Assembly: GCF_027921445.1 (NCBI RefSeq)
Contig: NZ_CP115667.1
Location: forward strand, 868,001 to 932,000
DNA from: Peptoniphilus equinus
Lineage (GTDB): Bacteria; Bacillota; Clostridia; Tissierellales; Peptoniphilaceae
Reading direction: 5' to 3'
DNA: 64,000 bases
Part shown: positions 55,655 through 63,939 of the stretch, in pieces
Numbering within the stretch: position 1 is the first letter of the stretch
Layout of the letters: every line of letters begins with the position of its first letter
Translations under genes and position numbers: made by a program
Notes under the pieces: model-generated
What the model was told of the DNA's origin: nothing
Database searches by the model: none
What the model saw: the letters and a program-made list of their open reading frames with translations, nothing else

Positions 55655-56086
55655 TTAAATCCCCAAATCTTCCATTTTCTCCGCTATGTCTTCATAGCTC
55701 ATAGACTGTTCGGCATTGTAAGCTTCCCAAGTTTTCAAATCCCAAATTTCTACCCTGGTGCTGACGCCTATAATGACCACATCTTTATCAATATGGGCAT
55801 GGTCGCGTAAATTTTGAGGAAGAACGACACGGCCTTGACGATCCAATGATTCAGATACAGCACCGGCATAGAAGGTTCGAAGAAAACTTCGTACATCCCG
55901 ATTGGTCAGCGGCAGCGATTTTAGCTTGGTTTCAATCTTCTCCCATTCTGTCGCTGGATAAATAAAAAGACAGTTGTCCAAGCCTTTGGTGATTATAAAA
56001 TTTTCATTGAGTTCTTCTCGAAATTTTGCAGGTATGATAACCCGCTGTTTGGCATCGAGGCTGTGTCGATATTCACCAATTAACAT
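55655..56086 (-). CDS. mraZ: Transcriptional regulator MraZ
   Basis: 143 residues made of two SpoVT/AbrB-like halves: MLIGEYRHSLDAKQRVIIPAKFRE and ESLDRQGRVVLPQNLR. MraZ binds repeats of GTGG-type boxes in front of its own gene; four such boxes with exact 10-base phase lie at 56090-56129. First gene of the division and wall cluster. Confidence 0.97.
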   Translation of the reverse strand: MLIGEYRHSLDAKQRVIIPAKFREELNENFIITKGLDNCLFIYPATEWEKIETKLKSLPLTNRDVRSFLRTFYAGAVSESLDRQGRVVLPQNLRDHAHIDKDVVIIGVSTRVEIWDLKTWEAYNAEQSMSYEDIAEKMEDLGI

Positions 56087-56089
56087 AAT

Positions 56090-56129
56090 CTCACCAAATT
56101 AAACCACTTTGCACCACATTCTTCCACTT
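56090..56129 (-). promoter_or_regulatory. mraZ: MraZ operator: four phased direct repeats
   Basis: Minus strand carries GTGG at 56127, 56117 and 56107 and TTGG at 56097, each starting exactly 10 bases after the last, in AAGTGGAAGA / ATGTGGTGCA / AAGTGGTTTA contexts. This is the known MraZ box pattern. They lie between the predicted start site and the mraZ ATG, fitting autorepression. Confidence 0.85.
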
Positions 56130-56135
56130 GACTCT

Positions 56136-56164
56136 ATTTTAACGCATTTTCTCTGTAATTTCTA
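56136..56164 (-). promoter_or_regulatory. Promoter of the division and wall cluster
   Basis: TAGAAA (56159-56164), 17-base spacer, TAAAAT (56136-56141). Start near 56129, adjoining the first MraZ box. Confidence 0.6.
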
Positions 56165-56182
56165 TGCTTTCTCACGCCATAT

Positions 56183-56226
56183 AAAAAAAAGGCCTTAAGT
56201 CCTTTTTTCAGACTTAGAGCCTTTTT
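56183..56226 (-). terminator. Intrinsic terminator of the HD/two-component operon
   Basis: Minus-strand AAAAGGCTCTAAGTC pairs with GACTTAAGGCCTTTT across a short loop with one mismatch, followed by eight T. It lies 9 bases after the kinase stop and upstream of the mra promoter. Confidence 0.88.
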
Positions 56227-56234
56227 CAGCCATC

Positions 56235-57620
56235 TCAATTCAATTTAAATGCTTCAGCTATAAAATAAAATTTTGATCCTTTCCCCAGTTCAGAATCCAC
56301 ACCATATTCAAACCCATGGAGTTCCAAAATACTTTTAACGATGTGCAGTCCCAGACCTGTCCCTACCCGCGGACGGGTTTGATTATCCCGAATGCGGTAA
56401 AAGCGATCCCAAACTGCATCCCGATTTTTAGCATCAATCCCTTCACCGTTGTCAATGCAGGCATATTCAATGTGATTTTCACCATGTGATGCTATGACAA
56501 TGCGGATTTTTTTATCGGCGCCGGTATACTTCACGGCATTGGTGATAAAATTATAAATCACCTGTTCCATTCTCCGTTTATCCGCTAAAATGACAGGATG
56601 TGCCATGGCCTCGATGGTAATGCCGTGATCATCATTCATCCGATGAAGTACATCTTCTGTGAGCACTTTCAAATCCACAGGAGCCAAGTGTACATTCTCG
56701 AGAGAGCCTTCCAACTTTGAAATATCCAAAAGATCGTTAACAAACTTGGTGAGCTTGTCCGATTCATTGATAATAATATCAATATGTTCGAGACGTTTAT
56801 CACGATTATCCCCTGAGATATCACGAATCATCTCAGCATAAGATCGAATCACCGTAAGAGGCGTCTTTAAGTCATGAGATACATTGGCGATGATATCTTT
56901 ACGCATTTCAATAGTTTTGGTTAGCTCATTGGTGGCATAGTTTAAAGTTTGAGAAAGGTCGTCAATTTCAGAATAGGCCCCTTCATCAAAACTGACGTTG
57001 TAATTGCCTCCGGCAAGCTGTCGAGCCGTCCTTGACATTTTCACCAAGGGCGACGACAAACGCTTGGAGATAAAGTAGGCCACTACCACCGACAAAGTAA
57101 AGGAAAGGCCTGTGACAATCATCAAGATATTTTTTAAAATATCTACCGCAGCATCGACAGGTTCCAAGTTTGTTTTGATGAGCAGATACATGGGTTCGCC
57201 ATCTTTGATGCCAAGATAACCGCCATAGACGATCGTCGTATTTTCAATATACTTAAACTTCGTTAGCGTAATTTTGTAGGCATCCTTTTTATAGCCTACA
57301 TTCTCAAAAAATTTGTTAAAACTCTCCCGGTCCAAAACTCTTGGATTCACGATGACTTCTACCCAGTTCAGCGGCAGTACCAAATAGCCGTTTTTATCGA
57401 TAACTTCAATGTTCATCCCTCTATTTTGAGAGGTGTTCAACACTTTGCTTTCAAAGTCTTTACTCGTAAAGTTATCACGAAGAAGGGTTCCGATTTTAGT
57501 GACTTCTCGAATTTTCATGGTCTCGTAAAATTGGTTTAAAAACACAACCTGAAACAGCCAAAGACACAGAATAATAGCTGCGGCAAAGAGCATGAAATAC
57601 TTCCAGAAGTTAAACATCAT
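56235..57620 (-). CDS. Sensor histidine kinase (second system)
   Basis: 461 residues from ATG 57620, 7 bases after the regulator stop; the frame remains open to a TTG at 57659 within the regulator gene, which lacks a ribosome site, as does the chosen ATG, so the start is uncertain. Membrane helices about 8-28 and 165-187 flank an extracellular domain, then HAMP (RTARQLAGGNYNVSF), HisKA with NVSHDLKTPLTVIRSY, and HATPase with NFITNAVKYT, DNGEGID and GTGLGLHIV. Its input signal is unknown. Confidence 0.93.
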   Translation of the reverse strand: MMFNFWKYFMLFAAAIILCLWLFQVVFLNQFYETMKIREVTKIGTLLRDNFTSKDFESKVLNTSQNRGMNIEVIDKNGYLVLPLNWVEVIVNPRVLDRESFNKFFENVGYKKDAYKITLTKFKYIENTTIVYGGYLGIKDGEPMYLLIKTNLEPVDAAVDILKNILMIVTGLSFTLSVVVAYFISKRLSSPLVKMSRTARQLAGGNYNVSFDEGAYSEIDDLSQTLNYATNELTKTIEMRKDIIANVSHDLKTPLTVIRSYAEMIRDISGDNRDKRLEHIDIIINESDKLTKFVNDLLDISKLEGSLENVHLAPVDLKVLTEDVLHRMNDDHGITIEAMAHPVILADKRRMEQVIYNFITNAVKYTGADKKIRIVIASHGENHIEYACIDNGEGIDAKNRDAVWDRFYRIRDNQTRPRVGTGLGLHIVKSILELHGFEYGVDSELGKGSKFYFIAEAFKLN

Positions 57621-57627
57621 ACTATTT

Positions 57628-58314
57628 TTAACTAAGTTCGTCTTTTGGTGTGGTGTCAAATTTATAACCCGTTCCTCTCACCGTGACAATGAATTTTCGG
57701 TAATCTTTGATACTGTTTCGCAGCATTTTCACGTGGGTGTCTACCGTACGATCATCGCCATAGAAATCATAACCCCAAACTTTGGAAAGCAACTTATCCC
57801 TAGATAAGGCGATGTTTTCATTCGTGGCAAGATAGACGAGAAGGTCGTACTCTTTCGGCGTCATATCGACTTTCTCCCCATCCACATAGACATCTCTGCC
57901 ATCCAGATCAATCTTCAATCCTTCAAATTCCACAACATCATTTTCCAACGTCTTTTGATGACGCTTCACAATGACGTTGAGTCGCGCCATAAGCTCTCTC
58001 GGTGAAAACGGCTTAACCACATAGTCATCAATGCCAATCTCAAAACCGAAGAGCTTATCATACTCTTCTCCCCGCGCCGAGAGCATAAGCACCGGCGTAT
58101 CAGCAATCTTTTTAATCTCTTTGTACGTAGAAAATCCGTCCAACTTCGGCATCATCACGTCCATGACAATGACATCAAATTCCTGTTCTTTAAATCGTTC
58201 AATAGCTTCCAATCCGTCACCGGCCTCCACGACTTTATGCCCTTCAAATTCGGCGTAGGTCTTGATAACTTCCCGGATCTTTTCTTCGTCATCTACAACT
58301 AAAATTTTGAACAT
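57628..58314 (-). CDS. OmpR/PhoB-family response regulator (second system)
   Basis: 228 residues. ATG 58314 has AGGAGT 4 bases upstream; an earlier in-frame ATG has none and overlaps the previous gene. Receiver with VVDDEE, D52 in VMDVMMPKLDG and KPFSPRE, then a winged-helix domain (MTPKEYDLLVYLA, VDTHVKMLRNSI). Partner of the kinase downstream. It follows an HD-domain gene by 8 bases. Confidence 0.96.
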   Translation of the reverse strand: MFKILVVDDEEKIREVIKTYAEFEGHKVVEAGDGLEAIERFKEQEFDVIVMDVMMPKLDGFSTYKEIKKIADTPVLMLSARGEEYDKLFGFEIGIDDYVVKPFSPRELMARLNVIVKRHQKTLENDVVEFEGLKIDLDGRDVYVDGEKVDMTPKEYDLLVYLATNENIALSRDKLLSKVWGYDFYGDDRTVDTHVKMLRNSIKDYRKFIVTVRGTGYKFDTTPKDELS

Positions 58315-58322
58315 CGCTACTC

Positions 58323-58889
58323 CTATAGATTGCCTTTCAAGCCACAAATCTGTGCACGATCCCTCAGACCTTGAAGAGTGATTTCAATCACATCATTCTT
58401 TTCCATCCCCAGACGCCGACAGCCGTCCAGTATCACATCCCGGTTGCATCCTGCAGCAAATTTTTTATCTTTAAATTTCTTGTTGACCGACTTCAATTCC
58501 AAATCCAACACTGACTTGGACGGACGAAGCAAACAACAGGCATTGATAATACCTGTGAGCTCATCGACAGTATAGACCACCTTTTCCATGTTGGAGATAG
58601 GTTCCACATCACTCGCCATACCATACCCATGAGCCATAACGCCGCGAATAATCTCTTCATCCACACCGGCGTCTTTTAATATCTGTGGTGCTTTTTGCAA
58701 GTGTTCATCCGGATACTTGTCGTAATCAATATCATGGAGCAAACCGACAAGCCCATACTTGGTTTCGTCTTCACCGAAATAGCGTCCAAAAGCCATCATT
58801 GCCGCTTCCACTTGAAGTCCATGTTGAATCAAGGCTTCAGACTTCGTATACTCCGTCAACAAAGTATACGCTTCATCACGTGTTATCAT
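58323..58889 (-). CDS. HD (HDIG) domain protein
   Basis: 188 residues. ATG 58889 has AGAGGTG 5 bases upstream. Metal-binding His/Asp: H of ALIQHGLQVEAA, LLHDIDYDKYPDEH, and MAHGYGM, then VYTVDELTG Asp. Predicted phosphohydrolase; the substrate (nucleotide or other) is not evident. It heads the second two-component operon. Confidence 0.9.
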   Translation of the reverse strand: MITRDEAYTLLTEYTKSEALIQHGLQVEAAMMAFGRYFGEDETKYGLVGLLHDIDYDKYPDEHLQKAPQILKDAGVDEEIIRGVMAHGYGMASDVEPISNMEKVVYTVDELTGIINACCLLRPSKSVLDLELKSVNKKFKDKKFAAGCNRDVILDGCRRLGMEKNDVIEITLQGLRDRAQICGLKGNL

Positions 58890-58940
58890 CTTTTCACCTC
58901 TGTTAGTTTTGAGTGTCACTCACTCCAAATTGTTTACTCC

Positions 58941-58969
58941 ATAATAGTATAAATAGAATTTCTTGTCCA
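58941..58969 (-). promoter_or_regulatory. Promoter of the HD/two-component operon
   Basis: TGGACA (58964-58969), 17-base spacer, TATTAT (58941-58946), each five of six matches. Start near 58934, about 45 bases before the ATG. Divergent from galU. Confidence 0.75.
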
Positions 58970-59009
58970 TGTATGAATGTGTTTGCATCTTCTGTGGCAG
59001 GCTACTTTG

Positions 59010-59018
59010 TGGTAAGAT
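59010..59018 (+). promoter_or_regulatory. Possible extended -10 promoter of galU
   Basis: TGGTAAGAT fits an extended -10 (TGnTAnnaT); no good -35 is visible. Start near 59025, about 10 bases before the ATG, with CTGAGGTG between. Confidence 0.4.
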
Positions 59019-59035
59019 ACCCCTGAGGTGAACTA

Positions 59036-59905
59036 ATGAAGATAACAAAAGCTGTCATTCCCGCTGCCGGATTGGGCACGCGATTCTTGCCCTTTACCAA
59101 AGCCGTCCCGAAAGAAATGCTTCCTATCATCGACACACCTACAATTGATCTGATTATTCAGGAAGCCGTGGACGCCGGCATTGAAGATATACTCATTATC
59201 CTGGGGCGCGGTAAGGGCGCCATTGAAGACTATTTTGACACCAACTTTGAGTTGGAAAGCAAATTGAAAACGTCCCATAAAGATGACGAGCTCGCTTTAG
59301 TCCAAAGCTTAAATCACCGTGCCAACATTCATTTTGTCCGTCAGCACGAAGCCTTGGGTCTGGGTCATGCGGTATCATGCGCCGCCACGTTTGTCGGCAA
59401 TGAACCATTTTTACTGCTGCTTGGCGATGAACTCATCGATTTCAAAGACAACGCATCACAAAGTTTAATAACCATGTACGAAGAAAAAGAACGCACCGTC
59501 TTAGGACTGCTTGAAGTCCCTTACGATCAAACTTCAAAGTATGGCATTGTAGCTATAGACGGTGAACATATCACAGCTATGGTGGAAAAGCCGAATCTGG
59601 ACGATGCCCCTTCCAACCTTGCCATCATCGGTCGTTACGTCATAAGTCCCAACATTTTCCCCATTTTAGAGCAGATCCAGCCGGGCAAAGGCGGTGAAAT
59701 TCAGCTGACCGATGCTCTGGTGGAACTATCCAAGACGGAAGCAATCTATGGTAAAGTCATCACCGGTGAGCGATTTGACACCGGCTCAAAGATCGGATAC
59801 CTAAAAGCGGTGGTGTCCTACGGTTTGCAACGCCCCGAACTTCGCGAGGCATTCACATCCTACTTAAGACAGTTGAATCTCAATGAAGACTCGGCAACAA
59901 AATAA
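59036..59905 (+). CDS. galU: UTP-glucose-1-phosphate uridylyltransferase
   Basis: 289 residues. Nucleotidyltransferase with PAAGLGTRFLPFTKAVPKEMLP, LGRGKGAIEDYFD, LGHAVSCA, LLGDEL and VEKP. Makes UDP-glucose for glycolipids, wall polymers and glycosylation. Monocistronic on the plus strand, with its own hairpin terminator; CTGAGGTG ribosome site 5 bases before the ATG. Confidence 0.97.
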   Translation: MKITKAVIPAAGLGTRFLPFTKAVPKEMLPIIDTPTIDLIIQEAVDAGIEDILIILGRGKGAIEDYFDTNFELESKLKTSHKDDELALVQSLNHRANIHFVRQHEALGLGHAVSCAATFVGNEPFLLLLGDELIDFKDNASQSLITMYEEKERTVLGLLEVPYDQTSKYGIVAIDGEHITAMVEKPNLDDAPSNLAIIGRYVISPNIFPILEQIQPGKGGEIQLTDALVELSKTEAIYGKVITGERFDTGSKIGYLKAVVSYGLQRPELREAFTSYLRQLNLNEDSATK

Positions 59906-59914
59906 CATAAGCTC

Positions 59915-59960
59915 AACAACCCCCTCAGTGAACACCAGCCGTGCATTGAGGGGGTTGTTT
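59915..59960 (+). terminator. Terminator-type hairpin after galU
   Basis: AACAACCCCCTCA pairs perfectly with TGAGGGGGTTGTT around a 19-base loop, 10 bases after the stop. The following T run is short (GTTTC), so strength is uncertain. It might act on both strands. Confidence 0.7.
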
Positions 59961-60273
59961 CATCCCGCAGCACTAATAGCCACTCTCATCTCAATCCCCT
60001 TGCTCTGATACCACGCCTCTGTCTATAAAAAACTCTAAGCTATGAGGTCCTTCACAATGTCCAACTGACGTAATAGCTCGGCACGTCTAAGCAGACTTCG
60101 AAGTCACGCCGGTCTTACTTCAGTACACATGCCATAATCAAGTATCCCGACTTTTTTCTCGGTAGCGTCCCGACTGAATCGGTATCACTTCATGACCATT
60201 TATTGACCGACCATAATAGCGACGGCACTGAGTCGTACTAAGGAAAAACGGATGTCGAAAGTTCAAATGTAGG
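59961..60273. other. Stretch without an intact gene; possible coding remnant
   Basis: No open frame with a ribosome site. On the minus strand one frame reads LRRAELLRQLDIVKDLIA, a stop, SFL, a stop, then EAWYQSKGIEMRVAISAAG, which looks protein-like but I cannot name the family. It may be a degraded gene. No tRNA or recognisable RNA element. Confidence 0.35.
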
Positions 60274-60310
60274 CAAAAAAAAGAGACAGGGTAATCACCA
60301 CCCTGTCTCT
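60274..60310 (-). terminator. Intrinsic terminator of the rph-rdgB fusion gene
   Basis: Perfect 11-base minus-strand arms AGAGACAGGGT / ACCCTGTCTCT with a 7-base loop, followed by eight T, 28 bases after the stop. Confidence 0.92.
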
Positions 60311-60337
60311 TCGATTAAATTTTGCCGTTATACTCGA

Positions 60338-61654
60338 TTATTGTTCCATCAAAAAGGCTTTAAATTTTTCCAGTGCACGCCCTCGATGAGAGATGGCATT
60401 TTTTTCCGATTCCGTAAGTTCCGCAAAAGTTTTGTCCATACCCTTGGGAATAAATAAGCTGTCATAACCGAAACCATGCTCACCATGTGCTTCTGTGGCG
60501 ATGTCTCCCTCGCAGATCCCCTCAAAAAGATGCTCCTTGCCGTGTTTATCAATATACGAGATGACCGTCTTAAAGTAAGCGCTTCGATCTGTCGCATCAC
60601 CTAAACGCTCCAGGAGTTTCTTGCGATTCATCGCATCGTCGTGGTCATACGCCTCGGCATAGCGTGCAGAATGCACCCCGGGTTCACCCCCAAGACTGTT
60701 CACAAAAAGCCCGGTATCATCGGCAAAGACCGCTTCGTCTGTTTTATCCCTAAGCGCTTTGGTCTTTAGTGTAGCGTTACCTTCCAATGTATCCGCCGTT
60801 TCTTCGACGTCAAGAGGTGCATCCAATACGTCAGATTTGGTTTTAATGTCAATATTTAAATCACCAAGCAAATCCTTTATTTCTTTAACCTTGTGGCTGT
60901 TGTCGGTAGACAGGACCAGTGTCGTTAACTCCTTTTTGCTATGCTTCGCCGTCGCTCGTCGCTGTAAAGCGAAAATTTCTTCAAAGGAAGGTTTGGCAAG
61001 TTTAATGAGATCGTTGAGTTGCTCAACGGTGAAGGGATTACCTTCTGATGTCCCTTGAATTTCAATGATTTCGAAACGGTCATTAAAGACCAGATTCAAG
61101 TCCACATCCGCACGAGAATCCTCACGATAGCTCAGATCCACCAGCTTTGTACCGCCAACCATGCCGACAGAAAGCGCTGCAATTTGATTTTTAATAGGAT
61201 CTTCTTTGATAAGGCCGTTTTTCATATATTTGTCGATGGCGAGTTTTAAGGCAATATAGGCGCCATTAATGCTTGTGGTACGAGTGCCGCCGTCGGCGGA
61301 GATAACGTCACAGTCAATCCAAATCGTACGTTCTCCAATTTTCGTAAGGTCGATGGCCTGTCGCAAACTGCGGCCGATAAGCCGCTGTATCTCCTGACTG
61401 CGGCCGTCAATTTTACCCCTTGCTGCGTCTCGCACCTTTCTTGTTGCAGTGGATGCCGGCAGCATGGCATACTCACTGGCAAGCCATCCGGTCTTTTTCC
61501 CTTTGAGGAAGAAAGGCACTTTGTTTTCAATCATAGCAGTGCACAACACTTTGGTCTTTCCACACTGTATGAGCACAGATCCGTCGGGATGTTCCAAGGT
61601 GTCCACTAACACTGAGGTGGGACGCATTTCATCATTCTGTCTATCGTTTCTCAT
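60338..61654 (-). CDS. rph-rdgB: RNase PH fused to XTP/dITP diphosphatase (RdgB/HAM1)
   Basis: 438 residues from ATG 61654, which leaves 5 bases to TGGAGG; a GTG and an ATG slightly upstream fit the site less well. Residues about 1-240 are RNase PH: GKTKVLCTAM, TRKVRDAARGKIDGRSQEIQRL, DGGTRTTSINGA, DSRADVDLNLV with catalytic Asp, and QGTSEGNPF; it trims tRNA 3' ends with phosphate. Residues about 245-438 are a HAM1 pyrophosphatase: STDNSHKVKEI, FADDTGLFV, GFGYDSLF, SHRGRAL; it removes ITP, XTP and dITP. Both halves look intact. In many Firmicutes the two genes are adjacent; here they are one reading frame. Confidence 0.95.
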   Translation of the reverse strand: MRNDRQNDEMRPTSVLVDTLEHPDGSVLIQCGKTKVLCTAMIENKVPFFLKGKKTGWLASEYAMLPASTATRKVRDAARGKIDGRSQEIQRLIGRSLRQAIDLTKIGERTIWIDCDVISADGGTRTTSINGAYIALKLAIDKYMKNGLIKEDPIKNQIAALSVGMVGGTKLVDLSYREDSRADVDLNLVFNDRFEIIEIQGTSEGNPFTVEQLNDLIKLAKPSFEEIFALQRRATAKHSKKELTTLVLSTDNSHKVKEIKDLLGDLNIDIKTKSDVLDAPLDVEETADTLEGNATLKTKALRDKTDEAVFADDTGLFVNSLGGEPGVHSARYAEAYDHDDAMNRKKLLERLGDATDRSAYFKTVISYIDKHGKEHLFEGICEGDIATEAHGEHGFGYDSLFIPKGMDKTFAELTESEKNAISHRGRALEKFKAFLMEQ

Positions 61655-61668
61655 CATATCCTCCACGT

Positions 61669-61693
61669 AAAAAGAGGTCCGGGACCTCTTTTT
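61669..61693 (-). terminator. Terminator after the amidase gene
   Basis: Perfect minus-strand AAAAAGAGGTC / GACCTCTTTTT hairpin with a three-to-four-base loop, right after the amidase stop. The T run leads into the ribosome site of rph-rdgB. Confidence 0.75.
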
Positions 61694-61697
61694 AAAC

Positions 61698-62957
61698 TCA
61701 CTTTACATACTTTGCCACGTAATTTTCGATGCCGTTTGCAATGGCTGTGGCCAAATCATTTAAATAGGCTTCATCTTCAAAGCGGCGAGCCTCATCGGCA
61801 TTGGACACGAAACCCAACTCAGTCAATGCCGCTACCGTCTTTGTCTTGTTGAGCACGACATAGCTGGAGCCGTTTTTCACACCTCTGTTATTAGCGCCGG
61901 TCACACGAATGAGTTCCTTTTGAATGGCATCGGCCAAATATTTTTGAACATGAGCTTTAATACCGACGGTCTTTTCATCCGCATAAAAAGTTTCAATCCC
62001 CGACGCATCCGAATTTGTAGAATAGTTAAAGTGAATGGATACAAAGATCTCAGCATCGTTCTCGTTGGCGACCTCCGCACGTTCAAGCAAGGTCAGATAC
62101 TCATCGGAGTCCCGAGTCATCAGCACTTCATATCCCAGACTTTGAAGTTTGGGTTTTAAAAGCTTTGCCACTTTTAAATTCAGTTCTTTTTCTTTTACAC
62201 TGTCGTTATTTGTACCGGGATCCTTGCCGCCATGACCCGGATCCACCACTACGGTGACAGCACCTTGTTTCTCAATGGTTTCAGAAATGGTGCGCCGCGT
62301 TTGCTCAGGCACTTCCAACTCTTTATCCGAAGCCCGTTCCCGTTGTTTCAGCTCATTGAGCGACCGGTATCCGTCAGAGTCTTTCGGTTCAATAACTTCT
62401 TTGTCTACCGTGGTTGCAGCCCCATTATTGGACTTTTCAGCCGCCACTGCGTCATGAGCAATAGCTGCCGTTTTAAATTGGTCGACACTGGCGGTTTGAG
62501 ACGCTTGATCCCAGCTCACCGTGTAACCTAAAGCTTCCGATAAAAATCGAAGAGGAACCATGGTCTTCGTAGCATAATCAGGTTTCACATACTGTGCAAA
62601 CTGCGGAATGGAATCTTCCGAGATCGTATTTTTTTGCCCGTTGACATAGACTACCGTTGAACCGATCTGCAGTTTGACTTCGTCAGATCCGCTTATAATG
62701 GTCGCAGACTTCGTGGCATTGTCCCAGTTCACTGTAGATCCCAGCTTCTCTGAAATTTCGCGAATAGGTACAAAAGTTCGCCCACCCAGTACATACGCGT
62801 CGTAAGCCGTGTTCAAGCTGCTGTCATTCACCTTGACGGTGACACTGTTGACCTTCGTAGACGTATCATTAATCGTAACCGTAAAGGTCTTTGCATAACT
62901 CACCGTAGATAAAAGCATGCTCAATCCGAAGGCAAGTAATACCGCTTTAATTTTCAT
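61698..62957 (-). CDS. N-acetylmuramoyl-L-alanine amidase with copper-amine-oxidase-like domain
   Basis: 419 residues. ATG 62957 has GGAGG 6 bases upstream; the longer frame lacks a site. Signal peptide MKIKAVLLAFGLSMLLS, cleaved near SYA-KT. Residues about 45-160 form a CuAO_N1-type stalk with RTFVPIREISEKLGSTVNWD and MVPLRFLSEALGYTVSWD, common in secreted Clostridial wall proteins. After a linker, Amidase_3 (about 235-415) has zinc ligands in VVDPGHGGKDPG, a Glu in ERAEVAN, SIHFN and the catalytic Glu in TELGF. It cleaves the bond between MurNAc and the stem peptide outside the cell. Its start overlaps the upstream gene by 11 bases. Confidence 0.95.
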   Translation of the reverse strand: MKIKAVLLAFGLSMLLSTVSYAKTFTVTINDTSTKVNSVTVKVNDSSLNTAYDAYVLGGRTFVPIREISEKLGSTVNWDNATKSATIISGSDEVKLQIGSTVVYVNGQKNTISEDSIPQFAQYVKPDYATKTMVPLRFLSEALGYTVSWDQASQTASVDQFKTAAIAHDAVAAEKSNNGAATTVDKEVIEPKDSDGYRSLNELKQRERASDKELEVPEQTRRTISETIEKQGAVTVVVDPGHGGKDPGTNNDSVKEKELNLKVAKLLKPKLQSLGYEVLMTRDSDEYLTLLERAEVANENDAEIFVSIHFNYSTNSDASGIETFYADEKTVGIKAHVQKYLADAIQKELIRVTGANNRGVKNGSSYVVLNKTKTVAALTELGFVSNADEARRFEDEAYLNDLATAIANGIENYVAKYVK

Positions 62958-63939
62958 GTTTTTCCTCCAAATTTGGACTCTGTAGCGCCCGGTAAAGTTC
63001 GTCAGTGGTCGTCTCGGTGAGATGGAGACTCCCTTCATCACTGATGAGCGTCACACCACTGCCCTCTTCCACCGTGCCAATAGCGGTAATTGCCACCTCA
63101 GAGCGCAGGCGTTTAAAGTCGTCTTTACTGAAAATCATCACCATACTCCCACTTGAAATCAGGCGGTATGGATCAATCTCATAGGCCTCGGCGATACGCC
63201 GCTGAAGGCTGCCTATGGGAATGCACGCTTTCTCAATGCGAAGCGCTTTGTCAATACTGTGGGCGGTTTCAATGAGAGCACCGTAGACCCCGCCTTCTGT
63301 AATGTCGTGCATAAACTTGACGCCACACGCCATCGCCGACGCAGCTTCCTTCACAACAGAAAGTTTTGAAGCGAGCCCTTCTGCCGCTTGCATCTCCTCG
63401 GCAGTGAGAGTGATCGGCTTTAAATCCTTAAGTATCATCGTGCCTTCAATAGCAATTTCTTTTGATACACACACCACATCCCCCGGCTCAATGGCCTTGG
63501 GATCCATAAGGTGATCGCGTCTGAGCTTGCCAATAACCATGGATGTCACAACGATGCGATTGACAGCATCGGTAACTTCCGTATGGCCTCCGATAATTTC
63601 GAGATGTAAACGCGCTGCCTGTTCATCTGCCTGGATCATAATACTTTCCAATGCCTCCAAGGTGGCAGTCGGCGGTGCTAAAACGCTCAACAATACACCG
63701 ACAGGTTCTGCCCCTTCACTGGCCACGTCATTGGCTGAGACATTGATGGCGAGGCTTCCAAGCTCCGATTCAGATCCTGTAATGGGATCAATGGAAAGCA
63801 CCGCCAAGTGTTCACCCAAATCCAGCACACCGGTATCAATGCCGACACCGGAGCTTAAGAGCACCTCATCTCTGCGATGATGGATATGTGTAAAGATATA
63901 AGATTGAAGTTCACTGTCTGTAAGCTTACCTAGTTTCAT
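62947..63939 (-). CDS. AIR synthase-related (HypE-like) protein
   Basis: 330 residues. PurM/HypE fold: N-terminal ATP-binding half with AVLSIDPITGS, AINVSANDVASEGAEPVGV and GGHTEV, C-terminal half with MHDITEGGVYGALIE and ISSGSMVMIF. It resembles HypE, which dehydrates carbamoyl-HypF to deliver cyanide to NiFe hydrogenase, but the C-terminal PRIC cysteine motif of true HypE is absent and no hyp genes lie nearby. Substrate unknown. A weak AAGG precedes the ATG. Confidence 0.85.
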   Translation of the reverse strand: MKLGKLTDSELQSYIFTHIHHRRDEVLLSSGVGIDTGVLDLGEHLAVLSIDPITGSESELGSLAINVSANDVASEGAEPVGVLLSVLAPPTATLEALESIMIQADEQAARLHLEIIGGHTEVTDAVNRIVVTSMVIGKLRRDHLMDPKAIEPGDVVCVSKEIAIEGTMILKDLKPITLTAEEMQAAEGLASKLSVVKEAASAMACGVKFMHDITEGGVYGALIETAHSIDKALRIEKACIPIGSLQRRIAEAYEIDPYRLISSGSMVMIFSKDDFKRLRSEVAITAIGTVEEGSGVTLISDEGSLHLTETTTDELYRALQSPNLEEKHEN

